DNA from: a virus
Virus record (IMG/VR): IMGVR_UViG_3300042544_001590
Location: 143,490 to 207,489 of that record
Reading direction: 5' to 3' (one strand)
Length of the DNA stretch: 64,000 nucleotides
Shown: positions 50,203-59,175 of the stretch, piece after piece
Position numbering within the stretch: the first letter of the stretch is position 1
Layout of the letters: the number at the start of each line of letters is the position of its first letter
The notes under the pieces: model-generated
Database searches by the model: none
Seen by the model: the letters and a program-made list of their open reading frames with translations, nothing else
What the model was told of the DNA's origin: nothing
Program-made: the position numbers and the translations under genes

Positions 50203-51075
50203 ATGTCCTCTGGTTGTCCAACAATTCCTTTATCGTGTCTAACACCTGAAAACATCTTTGCTGGTGTCTATCGCCCCAATTGTGGGGGATTTGCCGATCC
50301 ATCCAACTTTCAGGCGGAAAGAGCCATATTCAATTCCCAATTCGGGGAGCTTATCAACAATTATGGGGTGGAGATTGATTATTTTGTCAATACTTTCAAT
50401 CCCAAGGCGATGAACTCCATCTATGGGGAACATACGCTCATGTATTGGCTTGGTCCAACAACCATCAAGGCATATATCCAGATGGAAAACGGTTCCCCCA
50501 TATATGCTCTGGCTGGTATGGATTCTCCCGATACCCTGACACTATATTTACATATTGATGACTTCAACACCAAGTTTGAAGGACTCAGCATTTTTGATGG
50601 ATTTTTATACGATGAATCAAATAATAAGATTTTAACGGAAACTGGGGAACCGATCATTGTTGATAGGGACGATGGGCCATTTGTTCCCGAACCTAAATCA
50701 CAGGATAAGATTCGTGTAACACCATTTGGTTGCGATAGACCAAATGGTAGGGGAGCCAAGATATTTGAGGTTACGGAAGCCATGGATGAGGATCAGAGCG
50801 AACTCAATCCTGCGATGGGACATTATGTGTGGAGACTGAAAGCTGTCCGTAGCGAACATAACTTCACCACCAACGAGCCAAGGGAGGAATATAACCAGCA
50901 GATTGCGGACAATTCCTATTTTGGTAAGCTCTCCTCTGTCATGTTCCCCGAACTCTCAAGTGTGTTGGATGATAACAAGGTATATACGCAAAATTCCGAT
51001 GAAATCGTGCAAAGGGACGTGTTTCCTCCATCTACGGGAGGAAGTGATGGGAGTGTTTACGGTAATTATTTCTAA
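50203..51075 (+). CDS. Probable neck/head-completion protein (gp14-like)
   Basis: 290 residues. FGELINNYGVEIDYFVNTFN and MNSIYGEHTLMYWLGPTTIK, followed by DTLTLYLHIDDFNTKFEGLS, fit the neck-protein family, in which a short helix precedes a beta-rich body and an acidic, extended C-terminus. T4 gp14 has 256 residues and lies, as here, shortly before gp17. Identification rests on position and general motif style. Confidence 0.6.
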   Translation: MSSGCPTIPLSCLTPENIFAGVYRPNCGGFADPSNFQAERAIFNSQFGELINNYGVEIDYFVNTFNPKAMNSIYGEHTLMYWLGPTTIKAYIQMENGSPIYALAGMDSPDTLTLYLHIDDFNTKFEGLSIFDGFLYDESNNKILTETGEPIIVDRDDGPFVPEPKSQDKIRVTPFGCDRPNGRGAKIFEVTEAMDEDQSELNPAMGHYVWRLKAVRSEHNFTTNEPREEYNQQIADNSYFGKLSSVMFPELSSVLDDNKVYTQNSDEIVQRDVFPPSTGGSDGSVYGNYF

Positions 51076-51078
51076 ATA
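51072..51078 (+). promoter_or_regulatory. Late promoter box
   Basis: CTAAATA overlaps the previous stop, then 6 nt (ATACAA), then the terminase ATG at 51085. Confidence 0.72.
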
Positions 51079-51084
51079 ATACAA

Positions 51085-52854
51085 ATGGCAGCTAAAAAGA
51101 AACATGAATACATGGGGAATCCGAATCTCCCCACTGCCAATGCGGTGTTTGAATATACACCGGAAATGGTGGTGGAAATTCAAAAATGTAAAGAGTCTCT
51201 AATACATTTTGCTGAAAATTATTTTTATATTATCGATCCCGATGAAGGTAAAAAGGTTATTCCACTCTTTGATTACCAAACGAGATTATTGAAGGCGTTT
51301 GAAGATTTCAAACAAAATATAGTTTTGAGTTCTCGCCAGAGCGGAAAAACGACGGTGATGACTATATTAGCATTACACGTAGCATGTTTTGAAAATCATA
51401 AAAATATTGTTATTGTTGCGAATAAAGAGGAAACAGCTAAAAACATATTCAAACGTGTTAAGTTGGCTTATGAAGAATTGCCTAACTGGTTAAAACCCGG
51501 AATTAAAAAGTGGGGAGATACTTCAATGGAATTGGCGAATGGTAGTTGTATTGAAATTTCAACCACTACTGGAAACGCAGCGAGGGGTAAATTTGTCAAT
51601 TTGTTGCTATTGGACGAATTAGCATTTATCGATCCGCCAAGCATAGTTGAAGACTTCTGGAGATCGGTGTATCCAACAATTTCCCGCGCTAAAACATCTA
51701 AAATTCTTATTACATCAACACCAAACGGAGTTGGTAATTTGTTTCATAGATTATATACTGGATCGGTAAAAGGTGAAAACAGATTCCACTATGAAAGAAT
51801 TGATTGGTGGGAAGTTCCGGGTCGTGATGAAGAATGGAAAAAAGATCAAATTAAAGATTTAGGTTCCCACGAGGCGTTCATGCAGGAATATGGGAACGAA
51901 TTCCTAGACAATAGCCAACAATCCATTGATGAAGCCCTATTTGACCGTCTCAAAAACGAATGCCGTGAACCCAAACACATCCTCAAGGAAGGTGCCTATA
52001 AAATATGGGAAGAATATGATCCCGAAAAAATATATGTTATTGGGGGGGACGTTTCCGAAGGTCTTGGTCTGGATGCATCCGTTCTCCAAGTTCTGGATGT
52101 CACCAATCCCAAGGAAATTATACAAGTTGCCGAATACTGGACAAATACCAAAGGGCCATCGGAATTCACCAACGAAGTGGTGGATGTTTGTGGACATTGG
52201 GGAAATCCTCTGCTATTGATTGAGCGAAACAACCAAGGAACGGGTGTTTGTGACACTTTGGCGAACACCCACATGTATCAGAACCTTGTGTCTTGGGGAG
52301 CTAAGGAAGCGCATAAGAATAAGCAGAACGGTATGATTTCCCATATCAACACCAAATATAAAGCGGTGGAGAACCAAAGATATTTCGTCAATGAAGCGCA
52401 ATCTGTGGTATTCCGCAACATTGACACGCTGAAAGAATTTAAGAATTTTGTGCGCTACCCCAATGGCTCTTGGAAAGCCAAAAGTGGGGAACACGATGAC
52501 CGTGTGATGGCATTCGTATGGGCATTGATGGCTCTCTACAAGGATATCACGGAATTATATTTTGAAATTGAGGAATTGGATGATTGCGATAAGCCTCTTG
52601 TGATCAAACCCATTGATCAGGGACTCCACCAATACAGATCGGCAACTTCCATCTACACCAACGAAGAAGTGCCTAAAATTGAGAATTCCAACATTGCCCC
52701 CATGCTCTTTGGAGGATACGGGGGGGCTGCTGTTAGTGACATGGCGGAATTGGAAGCTGCGGGATGGGCATTGCCTGATCATTCGGTGTTCTCCAATCCT
52801 GAAAGGAATATCAATCCTGATCAGTGGGCAGCGATGGAGAAATATTTCGGTTGA
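51085..52854 (+). CDS. 17: Terminase large subunit (gp17-like)
   Basis: 589 residues, as in T4 gp17 (610). The packaging motor's ATPase and headful nuclease. Walker A SSRQSGKTT (82-90), Walker B LLLLDE (173-178) with catalytic Glu, motif III ILITSTPNGVGN (about 208-219). The RNase H-like nuclease has GGDVSEGLGLDASVLQV (about 320) and GEHDDRVMAFVWAL (about 470), which supply the acidic metal ligands. A small-subunit gene was not recognised. Confidence 0.94.
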   Translation: MAAKKKHEYMGNPNLPTANAVFEYTPEMVVEIQKCKESLIHFAENYFYIIDPDEGKKVIPLFDYQTRLLKAFEDFKQNIVLSSRQSGKTTVMTILALHVACFENHKNIVIVANKEETAKNIFKRVKLAYEELPNWLKPGIKKWGDTSMELANGSCIEISTTTGNAARGKFVNLLLLDELAFIDPPSIVEDFWRSVYPTISRAKTSKILITSTPNGVGNLFHRLYTGSVKGENRFHYERIDWWEVPGRDEEWKKDQIKDLGSHEAFMQEYGNEFLDNSQQSIDEALFDRLKNECREPKHILKEGAYKIWEEYDPEKIYVIGGDVSEGLGLDASVLQVLDVTNPKEIIQVAEYWTNTKGPSEFTNEVVDVCGHWGNPLLLIERNNQGTGVCDTLANTHMYQNLVSWGAKEAHKNKQNGMISHINTKYKAVENQRYFVNEAQSVVFRNIDTLKEFKNFVRYPNGSWKAKSGEHDDRVMAFVWALMALYKDITELYFEIEELDDCDKPLVIKPIDQGLHQYRSATSIYTNEEVPKIENSNIAPMLFGGYGGAAVSDMAELEAAGWALPDHSVFSNPERNINPDQWAAMEKYFG

Positions 52855-52878
52855 CATTGGGTGATTTTGTGGTAATTT
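52851..52878 (+). promoter_or_regulatory. Early promoter
   Basis: TTGACA (52851-52856, overlapping the terminase stop), 16-nt spacer, TAATTT (52873-52878), then 5 nt to the ATG at 52884. Confidence 0.62.
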
Positions 52879-52883
52879 TAGGT

Positions 52884-53108
52884 ATGACTGACACAGGTGA
52901 AGTGAGGGAAGAACATTTGGTAAAGGAACGATACTATCAAGAGTGTATTTCCGACATGCATTATAAAGCTGGTCTTTATGAAAAAGAGGCTATGAAAATG
53001 TTTATCGATGGTAAGCAATTACATCAAGCTCATAGTGCCATGGATAATGCGAGAGCATTGAGAACCGCTGCGAACATTATGGACAATACAGCTTGTAATG
53101 GAGGATAA
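52884..53108 (+). CDS. Small hypothetical early protein
   Basis: 74 residues from ATG 52884, chosen by promoter spacing. Helical, with KERYYQECISDMHYKAGLYE and a run of Ala/Met/His (HQAHSAMDNARALRTAANIM). It is expressed from an early promoter inside the late cluster, together with the macro-like gene downstream. Function unknown. Confidence 0.6.
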   Translation: MTDTGEVREEHLVKERYYQECISDMHYKAGLYEKEAMKMFIDGKQLHQAHSAMDNARALRTAANIMDNTACNGG

Positions 53109-53111
53109 AGT

Positions 53112-53621
53112 ATGAAGTGTTATTCTGATTACATCACCGATCTAAAAAATGATGAAGTCTTTGTATTCACTTCGAATTCATATGGTTTTCATGGTGCTGG
53201 GTCGGCTGGTTACGCATCTTTTGGAGAATTTGGTAATGTCTGGAGAAATCATGATTATGGTAGCAAACCAGATGGGTGGAAAGGTAGATGGAATGTGAAA
53301 GGAATTGCGGAAGGTATTCAAGAAGGACGGGAAGGAAAATCCTATGCGATAAGGTCTGTATTAGCACCGGGATGTAGAAGATCAATAACCAAGGGACACC
53401 TAAAAGCTAACATTCAGGATTTTTATGATTTTGCGTGTGAAAATCTTGATTGGAAATTCTATGTTGCTCAAGATGCCAAACCGGGATACAATGGTTATTC
53501 AGTGGAAGAGATGGTGGAAATGTGGTCTGTTGAATATCCTCCAGATAATGTTTATTTTTATAAACCATTCTATGATTTATTAAAGGAGCGTTTCCCATTA
53601 AATATGTTTAGTGTCAACTGA
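53112..53621 (+). CDS. Macro-domain-like phage protein
   Basis: 169 residues. EVFVFTSNSYGFHGAGSAGY (about 15-34) matches the opening of a phage/bacterial family of macro-like proteins ('vFvFGSNl.G.HG.GAA'). GKSYAIRSVL and LKANIQDFYDFACENLDWKF, then FYVAQDAKPGYNGYSVEEM, correspond to the later strands and loop of that fold. Macro domains bind or hydrolyse ADP-ribose, so a role in reversing or sensing host ADP-ribosylation defence is possible. Two motif positions are altered, so activity is uncertain. An early operon with the upstream small gene. Confidence 0.6.
   Translation: MKCYSDYITDLKNDEVFVFTSNSYGFHGAGSAGYASFGEFGNVWRNHDYGSKPDGWKGRWNVKGIAEGIQEGREGKSYAIRSVLAPGCRRSITKGHLKANIQDFYDFACENLDWKFYVAQDAKPGYNGYSVEEMVEMWSVEYPPDNVYFYKPFYDLLKERFPLNMFSVN
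53598..53604 (+). promoter_or_regulatory. Late promoter box inside macro-like gene
   Basis: TTAAATA, then 6 nt (TGTTTA), then the GTG at 53611. The late gene's promoter is embedded in the coding end of the early gene. Confidence 0.6.
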
Positions 53622-54216
53622 AATAAAACAATCATTCTTAAATCGCAGCAGGAAGGATAAATTCCTTCTCGTTTTCGATTTACCCCCCATTCTCAAGAGA
53701 ATCCAATCCAATTACACAAGGAATGATAATACCATCATTCCCGATAGTGTCCAATTCAGCATCTACGGGACAATGGTTCCGGGTCTGACTATCAAAGCGG
53801 TTGCCACCCGATATGCGGGAGATACGCTTTATGTGTCAAGCCATAGCAAAGACCCTTATCCTCCCGTGAACGTCAAATTCAAGGTGGATTCAGGATATAA
53901 TAATTATTGGGCAATTTACCAATGGTTGAATCTCCAACATGACCAAAAGACAGGTCAATTTAATGCGAAAGGTATCATAGTGGATGGTAATTTTTCGGAT
54001 TATCAGACGGATATCACGATGTATGGACTGGATGAATATGATAATAAAGTGATTCAATTCAAATATACCAAGGCTTTCATAACATCAATCGATCAGCTTG
54101 AATTTTCCCAAAATTCTGATGGTGATATGGAGATAGAAAGTGGTTTTACATTTGTTTTTTCCCAAATGCACATAGAATTGCTAGGATGTGATAGGTATAA
54201 TCAAACTTTGAGTTGA
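53611..54216 (+). CDS. Tail-tube-fold protein, GTG start
   Basis: 201 residues starting with GTG, supported by a late box 6 nt upstream. DKFLLVFDLPPILKRIQSNY and VQFSIYGTMVPGLTIKAVAT, then GYNNYWAIYQWLNLQHDQKT and FKYTKAFITSIDQLEFSQNS, give the two-sheet pattern of gp19-type tube proteins. It may be a tube initiator, terminator or second tube protein. It lies between terminase and sheath, where T4 has no tube gene. Confidence 0.65.
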   Translation: MSTEIKQSFLNRSRKDKFLLVFDLPPILKRIQSNYTRNDNTIIPDSVQFSIYGTMVPGLTIKAVATRYAGDTLYVSSHSKDPYPPVNVKFKVDSGYNNYWAIYQWLNLQHDQKTGQFNAKGIIVDGNFSDYQTDITMYGLDEYDNKVIQFKYTKAFITSIDQLEFSQNSDGDMEIESGFTFVFSQMHIELLGCDRYNQTLS

Positions 54217-54240
54217 CATTTCAATTTTCCAGTTTAAAGT
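54213..54240 (+). promoter_or_regulatory. Early promoter
   Basis: TTGACA (54213-54218), 16-nt spacer, TAAAGT (54235-54240), AATTCC, then the ATG at 54247. Confidence 0.62.
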
Positions 54241-54246
54241 AATTCC

Positions 54247-54642
54247 ATGAAAAATAAATTTGATGAATTTATTCTTTTTTGCAATCTTTACAAAAAAGAA
54301 ACCGGAGAGAATATAACCCAAAAGTTGGTCGATAGATATGAAAAAATATATAACCATGTCACAACTCCATCTACATGGTTCCAGCATCCAAATGGAGTTG
54401 TAGTGAAAGGGAATGTATATAAATTTTGGAAAAAACAATCATCTGATTGTAAATTGGGATTGATGCATATTCCTCTTAAAGAGGATAGTGGGTATGTATA
54501 TTCTCTTCATACTGTTGGTATAGTTGAAGATTTTATACCAGATAAAATATTAGAAGTTATGTTGATGGATGGTTTTTTAACATTTGATTTTGAATTAGAT
54601 AGTAACAAAAATAGAATGGAGGAATTAAAAAATTATGAATGA
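54247..54642 (+). CDS. Early hypothetical protein
   Basis: 131 residues. MKNKFDEFILFCNLYKKETG resembles the head-targeting peptide, but the gene has an early promoter and lacks a good I/L-x-E site, so I do not count it in that set. The middle (VTTPSTWFQHPNGVVVKGNV) and later HIPLKEDSGYVYSLHTVGIV look globular. Second early island inside the late cluster. Function unknown. Confidence 0.6.
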   Translation: MKNKFDEFILFCNLYKKETGENITQKLVDRYEKIYNHVTTPSTWFQHPNGVVVKGNVYKFWKKQSSDCKLGLMHIPLKEDSGYVYSLHTVGIVEDFIPDKILEVMLMDGFLTFDFELDSNKNRMEELKNYE

Positions 54643-54805
54643 TATATTTTTAGGAAAATTACCAACAATGGTTCAAGGAGACGAACCATTGGGAGCAGAA
54701 TTGATAGCCAAATTGGAAAAATATGCGGAAGATAATAAATTACCATCTTTCAAGATTGTCGAGGATATTGATGGGAATTCCGTGGCAGAGATAATTAAAA
54801 AATAG
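54635..54805 (+). CDS. 56-residue hypothetical protein
   Basis: Begins MNDIFLGKLPTMVQGDEPLG and continues with a Lys/Glu helix. It overlaps the preceding stop by 8 nt and ends 49 nt before the sheath ATG. Probably co-expressed with the preceding early gene. Confidence 0.55.
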   Translation: MNDIFLGKLPTMVQGDEPLGAELIAKLEKYAEDNKLPSFKIVEDIDGNSVAEIIKK

Positions 54806-54842
54806 TGGAATTGCTGTTTAGGAAATTTTTGGCGGGGATTTG

Positions 54843-54849
54843 CTAAATA
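54843..54849 (+). promoter_or_regulatory. Late promoter box for tail sheath
   Basis: CTAAATA, then GTAAT, then the ATG at 54855. Confidence 0.75.
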
Positions 54850-54854
54850 GTAAT

Positions 54855-57257
54855 ATGGCAACACGCACAATAAATTCGGCTGGGGTAGAGATATTTGAGA
54901 GAGATTTAAGTCTAGTCGCACAGACGAACGTAGGCACGAATGTCTTTGTAGCTGGATATACCCCCCAAGGTTATTCCGACGAGGTTTTGAAAATCACCAC
55001 CAGAGATGAACTGGAATCAATCTACGGAACCCCAACCAATAGCGCAGAACGCTATTTCTATTACACTGTCCGCGAACTACTCAACTCTCCTGCAAACATC
55101 TACACTTTCCGCCTTCCATATGGATCGGGAACTGGAGATGGATTTGGAACACAACATTCCGCTCTTGTATATCCTGTTGTTGCCGCTACTCCAACTGATG
55201 TAACAACAACCAGAAGCCTTGATCTTTCTGCTGCAACCTATTTCCTTGGAAAACCCTATCAGATTACCCTATCTGAAACGGAATTTGCCCAAGCCATGGA
55301 AGGAACCCTCTTCGATTGGTCTTCCACTGCTGGAAGTAGAGCGGAACTTATTTCTGGATTTTCCACTGACCCTCTTAGTGCGCTAACCTTAAAACAACGT
55401 ATGGGCAATGCTGGTGTCATTGTCTTTGATAAAGCCCAAACCACGATCAATAGCCAATTTGAAGGTTATTATGTCGGTATCGCAGATAACGTCAATCTCA
55501 ATCCTGCATCCAATTTTGATGCAATCACCCGCGCCTATACCACAAGCCTTACTGCTGGGGTGATTTCGGATTATACCCAGATTCCAAACGGAACTCTCCA
55601 ATTCAATCTCTCAGCTACTGCTGGAGGTGCCACTGGTAGTATCTCCCAAGTCATGGAGAACCTTACCGATTATAACATCGATGGTAGGGAAGATGATGAC
55701 CTTCTGAATGTTGGTGTGTTTAAGCTCCGCAAGAGTGTTTATGCAACCGAAGCGTTTAAACTGGATTATGTGCTTGATGACCGTATCGTGGGTTCCATTG
55801 ATACCTTCAGAACTCAACTCAATCCAAATGGTGGACCATCGGTTCCATTCTTCCTTGAGACTCAGGATACCAATTCCCGCAACGTGGAAATCATGGTCAA
55901 CCCATTCATCTCCAACAAATTCACACAATCCTCGCTGGATTCTTCGGGTAATCCTCTCAAGAAAATCCGTGTGGTGACTGAGAGCTTGCTTAATACTGAA
56001 TATGCATCCATTTCTGCTGCATTAGGTATTACAACCACTACCTCTACCGCGCCCGCTCTTAGTGCTAACTTAACGGTAGCCAATACATATGCTCTTTCTG
56101 GTCTTGATGCAAGCGTGGGAGTCGCAAATGCCCTGTATCCTCTTGGTGTTTACAACCCTGTCAAGATTACCCAAAAGATCATCGGCAATGTTCCAACCAA
56201 GATCAACCGCGCTCTGGAATCCATCAAGAATGATGAAATCTATGACATTGATGTGGTTGTCGAAGGTGGTCTGGGAACGATCTTTACGATGATGTCTGCT
56301 GCGGGAACTGATTACTATGATGACACCCTCTACAATACCGCTCTGAAGACCAAGGTGGATACCCTGAGAACTTCGGGTGACATTTCCAATGATGCGGTTG
56401 CAACCGATCTCCGTGCCAATTACAGCGCGATCTTCAACCAATTTGAGAATTTCTGTAACCTTCCAAGCAATACTGGTGGTCGTGGAGACTGTGTGTTCAT
56501 TGCTGATCCAATCCGCCACATCCTTGTTACGGGTAGAAACACCAAGATTCTCTCCGATAGAAACAAAAATTTCCAAAAGGATGTTTATTGGGCAATGCGT
56601 CACCAATTTGAATTGGAAAACACTTCCTATGCTGCCACCTATGGTAACTGGATTCTGGGTTATGATGATTTCAGCGGTGAAAAGGTTTGGCTTCCATTCT
56701 CTGGATACCAAGCTGCTATCATGGCCCGTAGCGATGCTGCGGAATTCCCATGGTCTGCTCCTGCCGGATTTACCCGTGGTCTGGTGACTAATGCTCTGGA
56801 TATTGCAATCAATCCGAATCAGAAACAGCGTGATGAGTTCTACAAGATCAACATCAACCCTGTCATGTTCTCTCCCGCCCAAGGTGTGGTTGTGTTTGGT
56901 CAGAAAACTATGAGCCGCAAACCAAGTGCATTTGATCGTATCAATGTCCGTAGGCTCTTCCTCGCTCTGGAAAGACCTACCAAGAAAGCTGCTCAATTCT
57001 TCGTGTTTGAACCCAACAACGAATTCACCCGCACTCGCTTGGTGAACGTTCTCACTCCGATCTTCGAATTTGCGAAACAGAACGGCGGTTGCTACGATTA
57101 TCTGATCGTTTGTGACGAACGGAATAATACTCCCCAAGTCATTGATACCAATGAGTTGAAAGTTGACATTCTTATCAAACCAACGAGAACCGCCGAGTTT
57201 ATTTTAATAACTTTTACGGCTACCCGTAGTGATGCCAACTTTGAAGAGTTGATTTAA
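54855..57257 (+). CDS. 18: Tail sheath protein (gp18-like)
   Basis: 800 residues, longer than T4 gp18 (659). The contractile sheath subunit. The N-terminus SAGVEIFERDLSLVAQTNVG, then NVFVAGYTPQGYSDEVLKIT, is typical, as is the C-terminal conserved block AALERP-type (RLFLALERPTKKAAQFFVF, then EPNNEFTRTRLVNVLTPIFE and DYLIVCDERNNTPQVI). The extra length falls in the surface domains near 130-430. GC-richer codon use than the unknown genes nearby, fitting high expression. A terminator follows. Confidence 0.94.
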   Translation: MATRTINSAGVEIFERDLSLVAQTNVGTNVFVAGYTPQGYSDEVLKITTRDELESIYGTPTNSAERYFYYTVRELLNSPANIYTFRLPYGSGTGDGFGTQHSALVYPVVAATPTDVTTTRSLDLSAATYFLGKPYQITLSETEFAQAMEGTLFDWSSTAGSRAELISGFSTDPLSALTLKQRMGNAGVIVFDKAQTTINSQFEGYYVGIADNVNLNPASNFDAITRAYTTSLTAGVISDYTQIPNGTLQFNLSATAGGATGSISQVMENLTDYNIDGREDDDLLNVGVFKLRKSVYATEAFKLDYVLDDRIVGSIDTFRTQLNPNGGPSVPFFLETQDTNSRNVEIMVNPFISNKFTQSSLDSSGNPLKKIRVVTESLLNTEYASISAALGITTTTSTAPALSANLTVANTYALSGLDASVGVANALYPLGVYNPVKITQKIIGNVPTKINRALESIKNDEIYDIDVVVEGGLGTIFTMMSAAGTDYYDDTLYNTALKTKVDTLRTSGDISNDAVATDLRANYSAIFNQFENFCNLPSNTGGRGDCVFIADPIRHILVTGRNTKILSDRNKNFQKDVYWAMRHQFELENTSYAATYGNWILGYDDFSGEKVWLPFSGYQAAIMARSDAAEFPWSAPAGFTRGLVTNALDIAINPNQKQRDEFYKININPVMFSPAQGVVVFGQKTMSRKPSAFDRINVRRLFLALERPTKKAAQFFVFEPNNEFTRTRLVNVLTPIFEFAKQNGGCYDYLIVCDERNNTPQVIDTNELKVDILIKPTRTAEFILITFTATRSDANFEELI

Positions 57258-57263
57258 TCCTAT

Positions 57264-57297
57264 AAAAAACCATATCTAATTATAGATATGGTTTTTT
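57264..57297 (+). terminator. Rho-independent terminator after sheath gene
   Basis: AACCATATCTA and TAGATATGGTT form an 11-bp stem with a 4-nt loop (ATTA), flanked by A and T runs. The symmetry means it could work on both strands. Confidence 0.85.
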
Positions 57298-57327
57298 TTG
57301 TATCTATTTGCTAAATACTAATGAAGT

Positions 57328-59154
57328 ATGAATGGGCTTATTGAAGATAACAACACTAAAGAGTATATTTTAAATCGTAAAAATAATGGAATGCCCTTAT
57401 CGAAATCTTTATTTAAAAGAAAATTTCAAAGTATCTTAAATGAAATAAATGATCATAATAACAAATACCTCTTAAAAAATGATAAATTTTCACAAGAAGT
57501 GTATAATTGGATATTTGATATTAAAGAAAATCCAAAATGTCCGCTAACTGGATTGGATTTAAAATTTGATTATCATAAATTTAAATACAGACCAGTTAGA
57601 GGGAAAGGCAAACATTTACCAGACGTTCAACAAATTATAACAAGCAAAAGATTGAAAAATTTTAGTTATAAGAAGTTGTATGAGTCTAAAAGAAATGTTG
57701 AGCCAGTTGAAATATCATTTGAAAAAATAAGAAAATTATTAAATAAAAATTTCAAAAATATTACTAATTTTGGGGGGTTTACCACCAAATTCTTATCAAG
57801 ATTTCCAGAATATTATAATTATGTGGATTCGGATCAATTTTTACCATGGTGTGAATCCTTTCAGGAAAAAATATATTGTATTATCAACAATATTCCAGAA
57901 TCAATAGGTAAAAAATACATGGGATTTGGAAAGGGATATTCCAAATATGCTGATTGGGTGGAGTATCGTAGAAGTAAAGCTGCCAAAAAAATGAATGCTG
58001 CCGTAGATTACGACAAAGATAAGACCATATTAGAACTTAATAAAAGAATCGAAGAGTTAAAATTAGCCAATAAAGCAACCAATAATTTACGACAATCTTT
58101 TATGGGAACCGATCCAAATTTAGTTAGAAGTATTTTTACCCATACCTCAGAGTATCCAGATATAAAATTCAGCAATAGGGTATTTTTATTACTCAATGGG
58201 CAACCAGTTCCAGATAAAGGTTATATAAAACCAGTATTTTTCAGTTTGGATAAAGGATATAGTATGAGATTTTCATCTCAAAATGGAACTTCCAAACCGG
58301 AACAAGAATTATTTGATTGGTTGGGGGGATACATACCAAATCTAAAAAAAGATAGAACGGTGTTAAATGGTAGAGAAATAGATGTATTTTCTGAAGAGAA
58401 TGGTGTAGGAATTGAATATGATGGTGTATATTGGCATAATTATGAAATAGTGGGTGATAAATCATTATTTTTGAAAAATCAATTGGCGAAATCAAAAAAC
58501 ATAAGATTATTACACATTTTTGAAACTGAATGGCTACAAAAACAGGATATTGTTAAGAGTATTATTCTTTCTAAATTTAATATTTTTGAAAATAAATATC
58601 ATGCTAGAAAATGTGATATTAGAACGGTTGATAGTAAAATTTGTGTTGATTTTTTAAACGAAAATCATTTACAAGGTAAAGATAATTCAAAATATAAATA
58701 TGGACTCTATCATAAGGATGAGTTGGTTTCGGTGATGACGTTTGGGCAACGAACCATTACGAAAAATCCACAAATGGAATTGATTAGATTTTGCAATAAA
58801 AAAAATACTACAGTTATTGGAGGTGCTGGTAAATTATTCAAACATTTCATTAAAACGCATAATCCAACATATGTTAAGACATACGCAAACGCCAGAATAA
58901 GTGATGGTGATATGTATAAAAAATTAGGATTCTCTTTCAAACACCACTCACCCCCAAATTATTGGTATTATAAACCAGAAGCAGCCAAAAAGATCAAATT
59001 GATGCATCGAAGTGGTTTTCAAAAACATAGGCTGTCTGGGATTCTTGAAAGATTTGACAAGGGTAAAACGGAATGGGAAAACATGAGCGATCATGGATAT
59101 AAGAAAATCTACGACTGTGGCAACCTTGTTTTTGAATATCAAAGAGAAAATTGA
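57328..59154 (+). CDS. Vsr-like homing endonuclease with GNAT-like C-terminus
   Basis: 608 residues. A helical N-terminus with CPLTGLDLKFDYHKFKYRP (possible DNA contact). The nuclease core (about 330-410) is KPEQELFDWLGGYIPNLKKD, REIDVFSEENGVGIEYDGVY followed by WHN, and LHIFETEW. This is the layout of Vsr/EDxHD-type homing endonucleases. The C-terminal 180 residues (FLNENHLQGKDNSKYKYGLY, ELVSVMTFGQRTITKNPQME, then GGAGKLFKHF and YADARISDG-like YANARISDG) resemble a GNAT/Mom-like domain. The gene is very AT-rich and inserted between sheath and tube genes. CTAAATA at 57311-57317 lies 10 nt before the ATG. Confidence 0.8.
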   Translation: MNGLIEDNNTKEYILNRKNNGMPLSKSLFKRKFQSILNEINDHNNKYLLKNDKFSQEVYNWIFDIKENPKCPLTGLDLKFDYHKFKYRPVRGKGKHLPDVQQIITSKRLKNFSYKKLYESKRNVEPVEISFEKIRKLLNKNFKNITNFGGFTTKFLSRFPEYYNYVDSDQFLPWCESFQEKIYCIINNIPESIGKKYMGFGKGYSKYADWVEYRRSKAAKKMNAAVDYDKDKTILELNKRIEELKLANKATNNLRQSFMGTDPNLVRSIFTHTSEYPDIKFSNRVFLLLNGQPVPDKGYIKPVFFSLDKGYSMRFSSQNGTSKPEQELFDWLGGYIPNLKKDRTVLNGREIDVFSEENGVGIEYDGVYWHNYEIVGDKSLFLKNQLAKSKNIRLLHIFETEWLQKQDIVKSIILSKFNIFENKYHARKCDIRTVDSKICVDFLNENHLQGKDNSKYKYGLYHKDELVSVMTFGQRTITKNPQMELIRFCNKKNTTVIGGAGKLFKHFIKTHNPTYVKTYANARISDGDMYKKLGFSFKHHSPPNYWYYKPEAAKKIKLMHRSGFQKHRLSGILERFDKGKTEWENMSDHGYKKIYDCGNLVFEYQREN

Positions 59155-59163
59155 TCCGAAAAG

Positions 59164-59170
59164 CTAAATA
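59164..59170 (+). promoter_or_regulatory. Late promoter box for tail tube
   Basis: CTAAATA, then ATAAC, then the ATG at 59176. Confidence 0.75.
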
Positions 59171-59175
59171 ATAAC

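Noticed and set aside
54247-54642. Membership of the MKNKFDEF.. protein in the head-targeted set
   Set aside because: The N-terminus is similar, but the gene has an early promoter (TTGACA-N16-TAAAGT) and no good I/L-x-E site follows, so I left it out.
56070-57137. 355-codon open frame on the minus strand inside the sheath gene
   Set aside because: Fully antisense to the clear gp18 reading frame. Its protein has no recognisable motif, and no promoter box precedes it.
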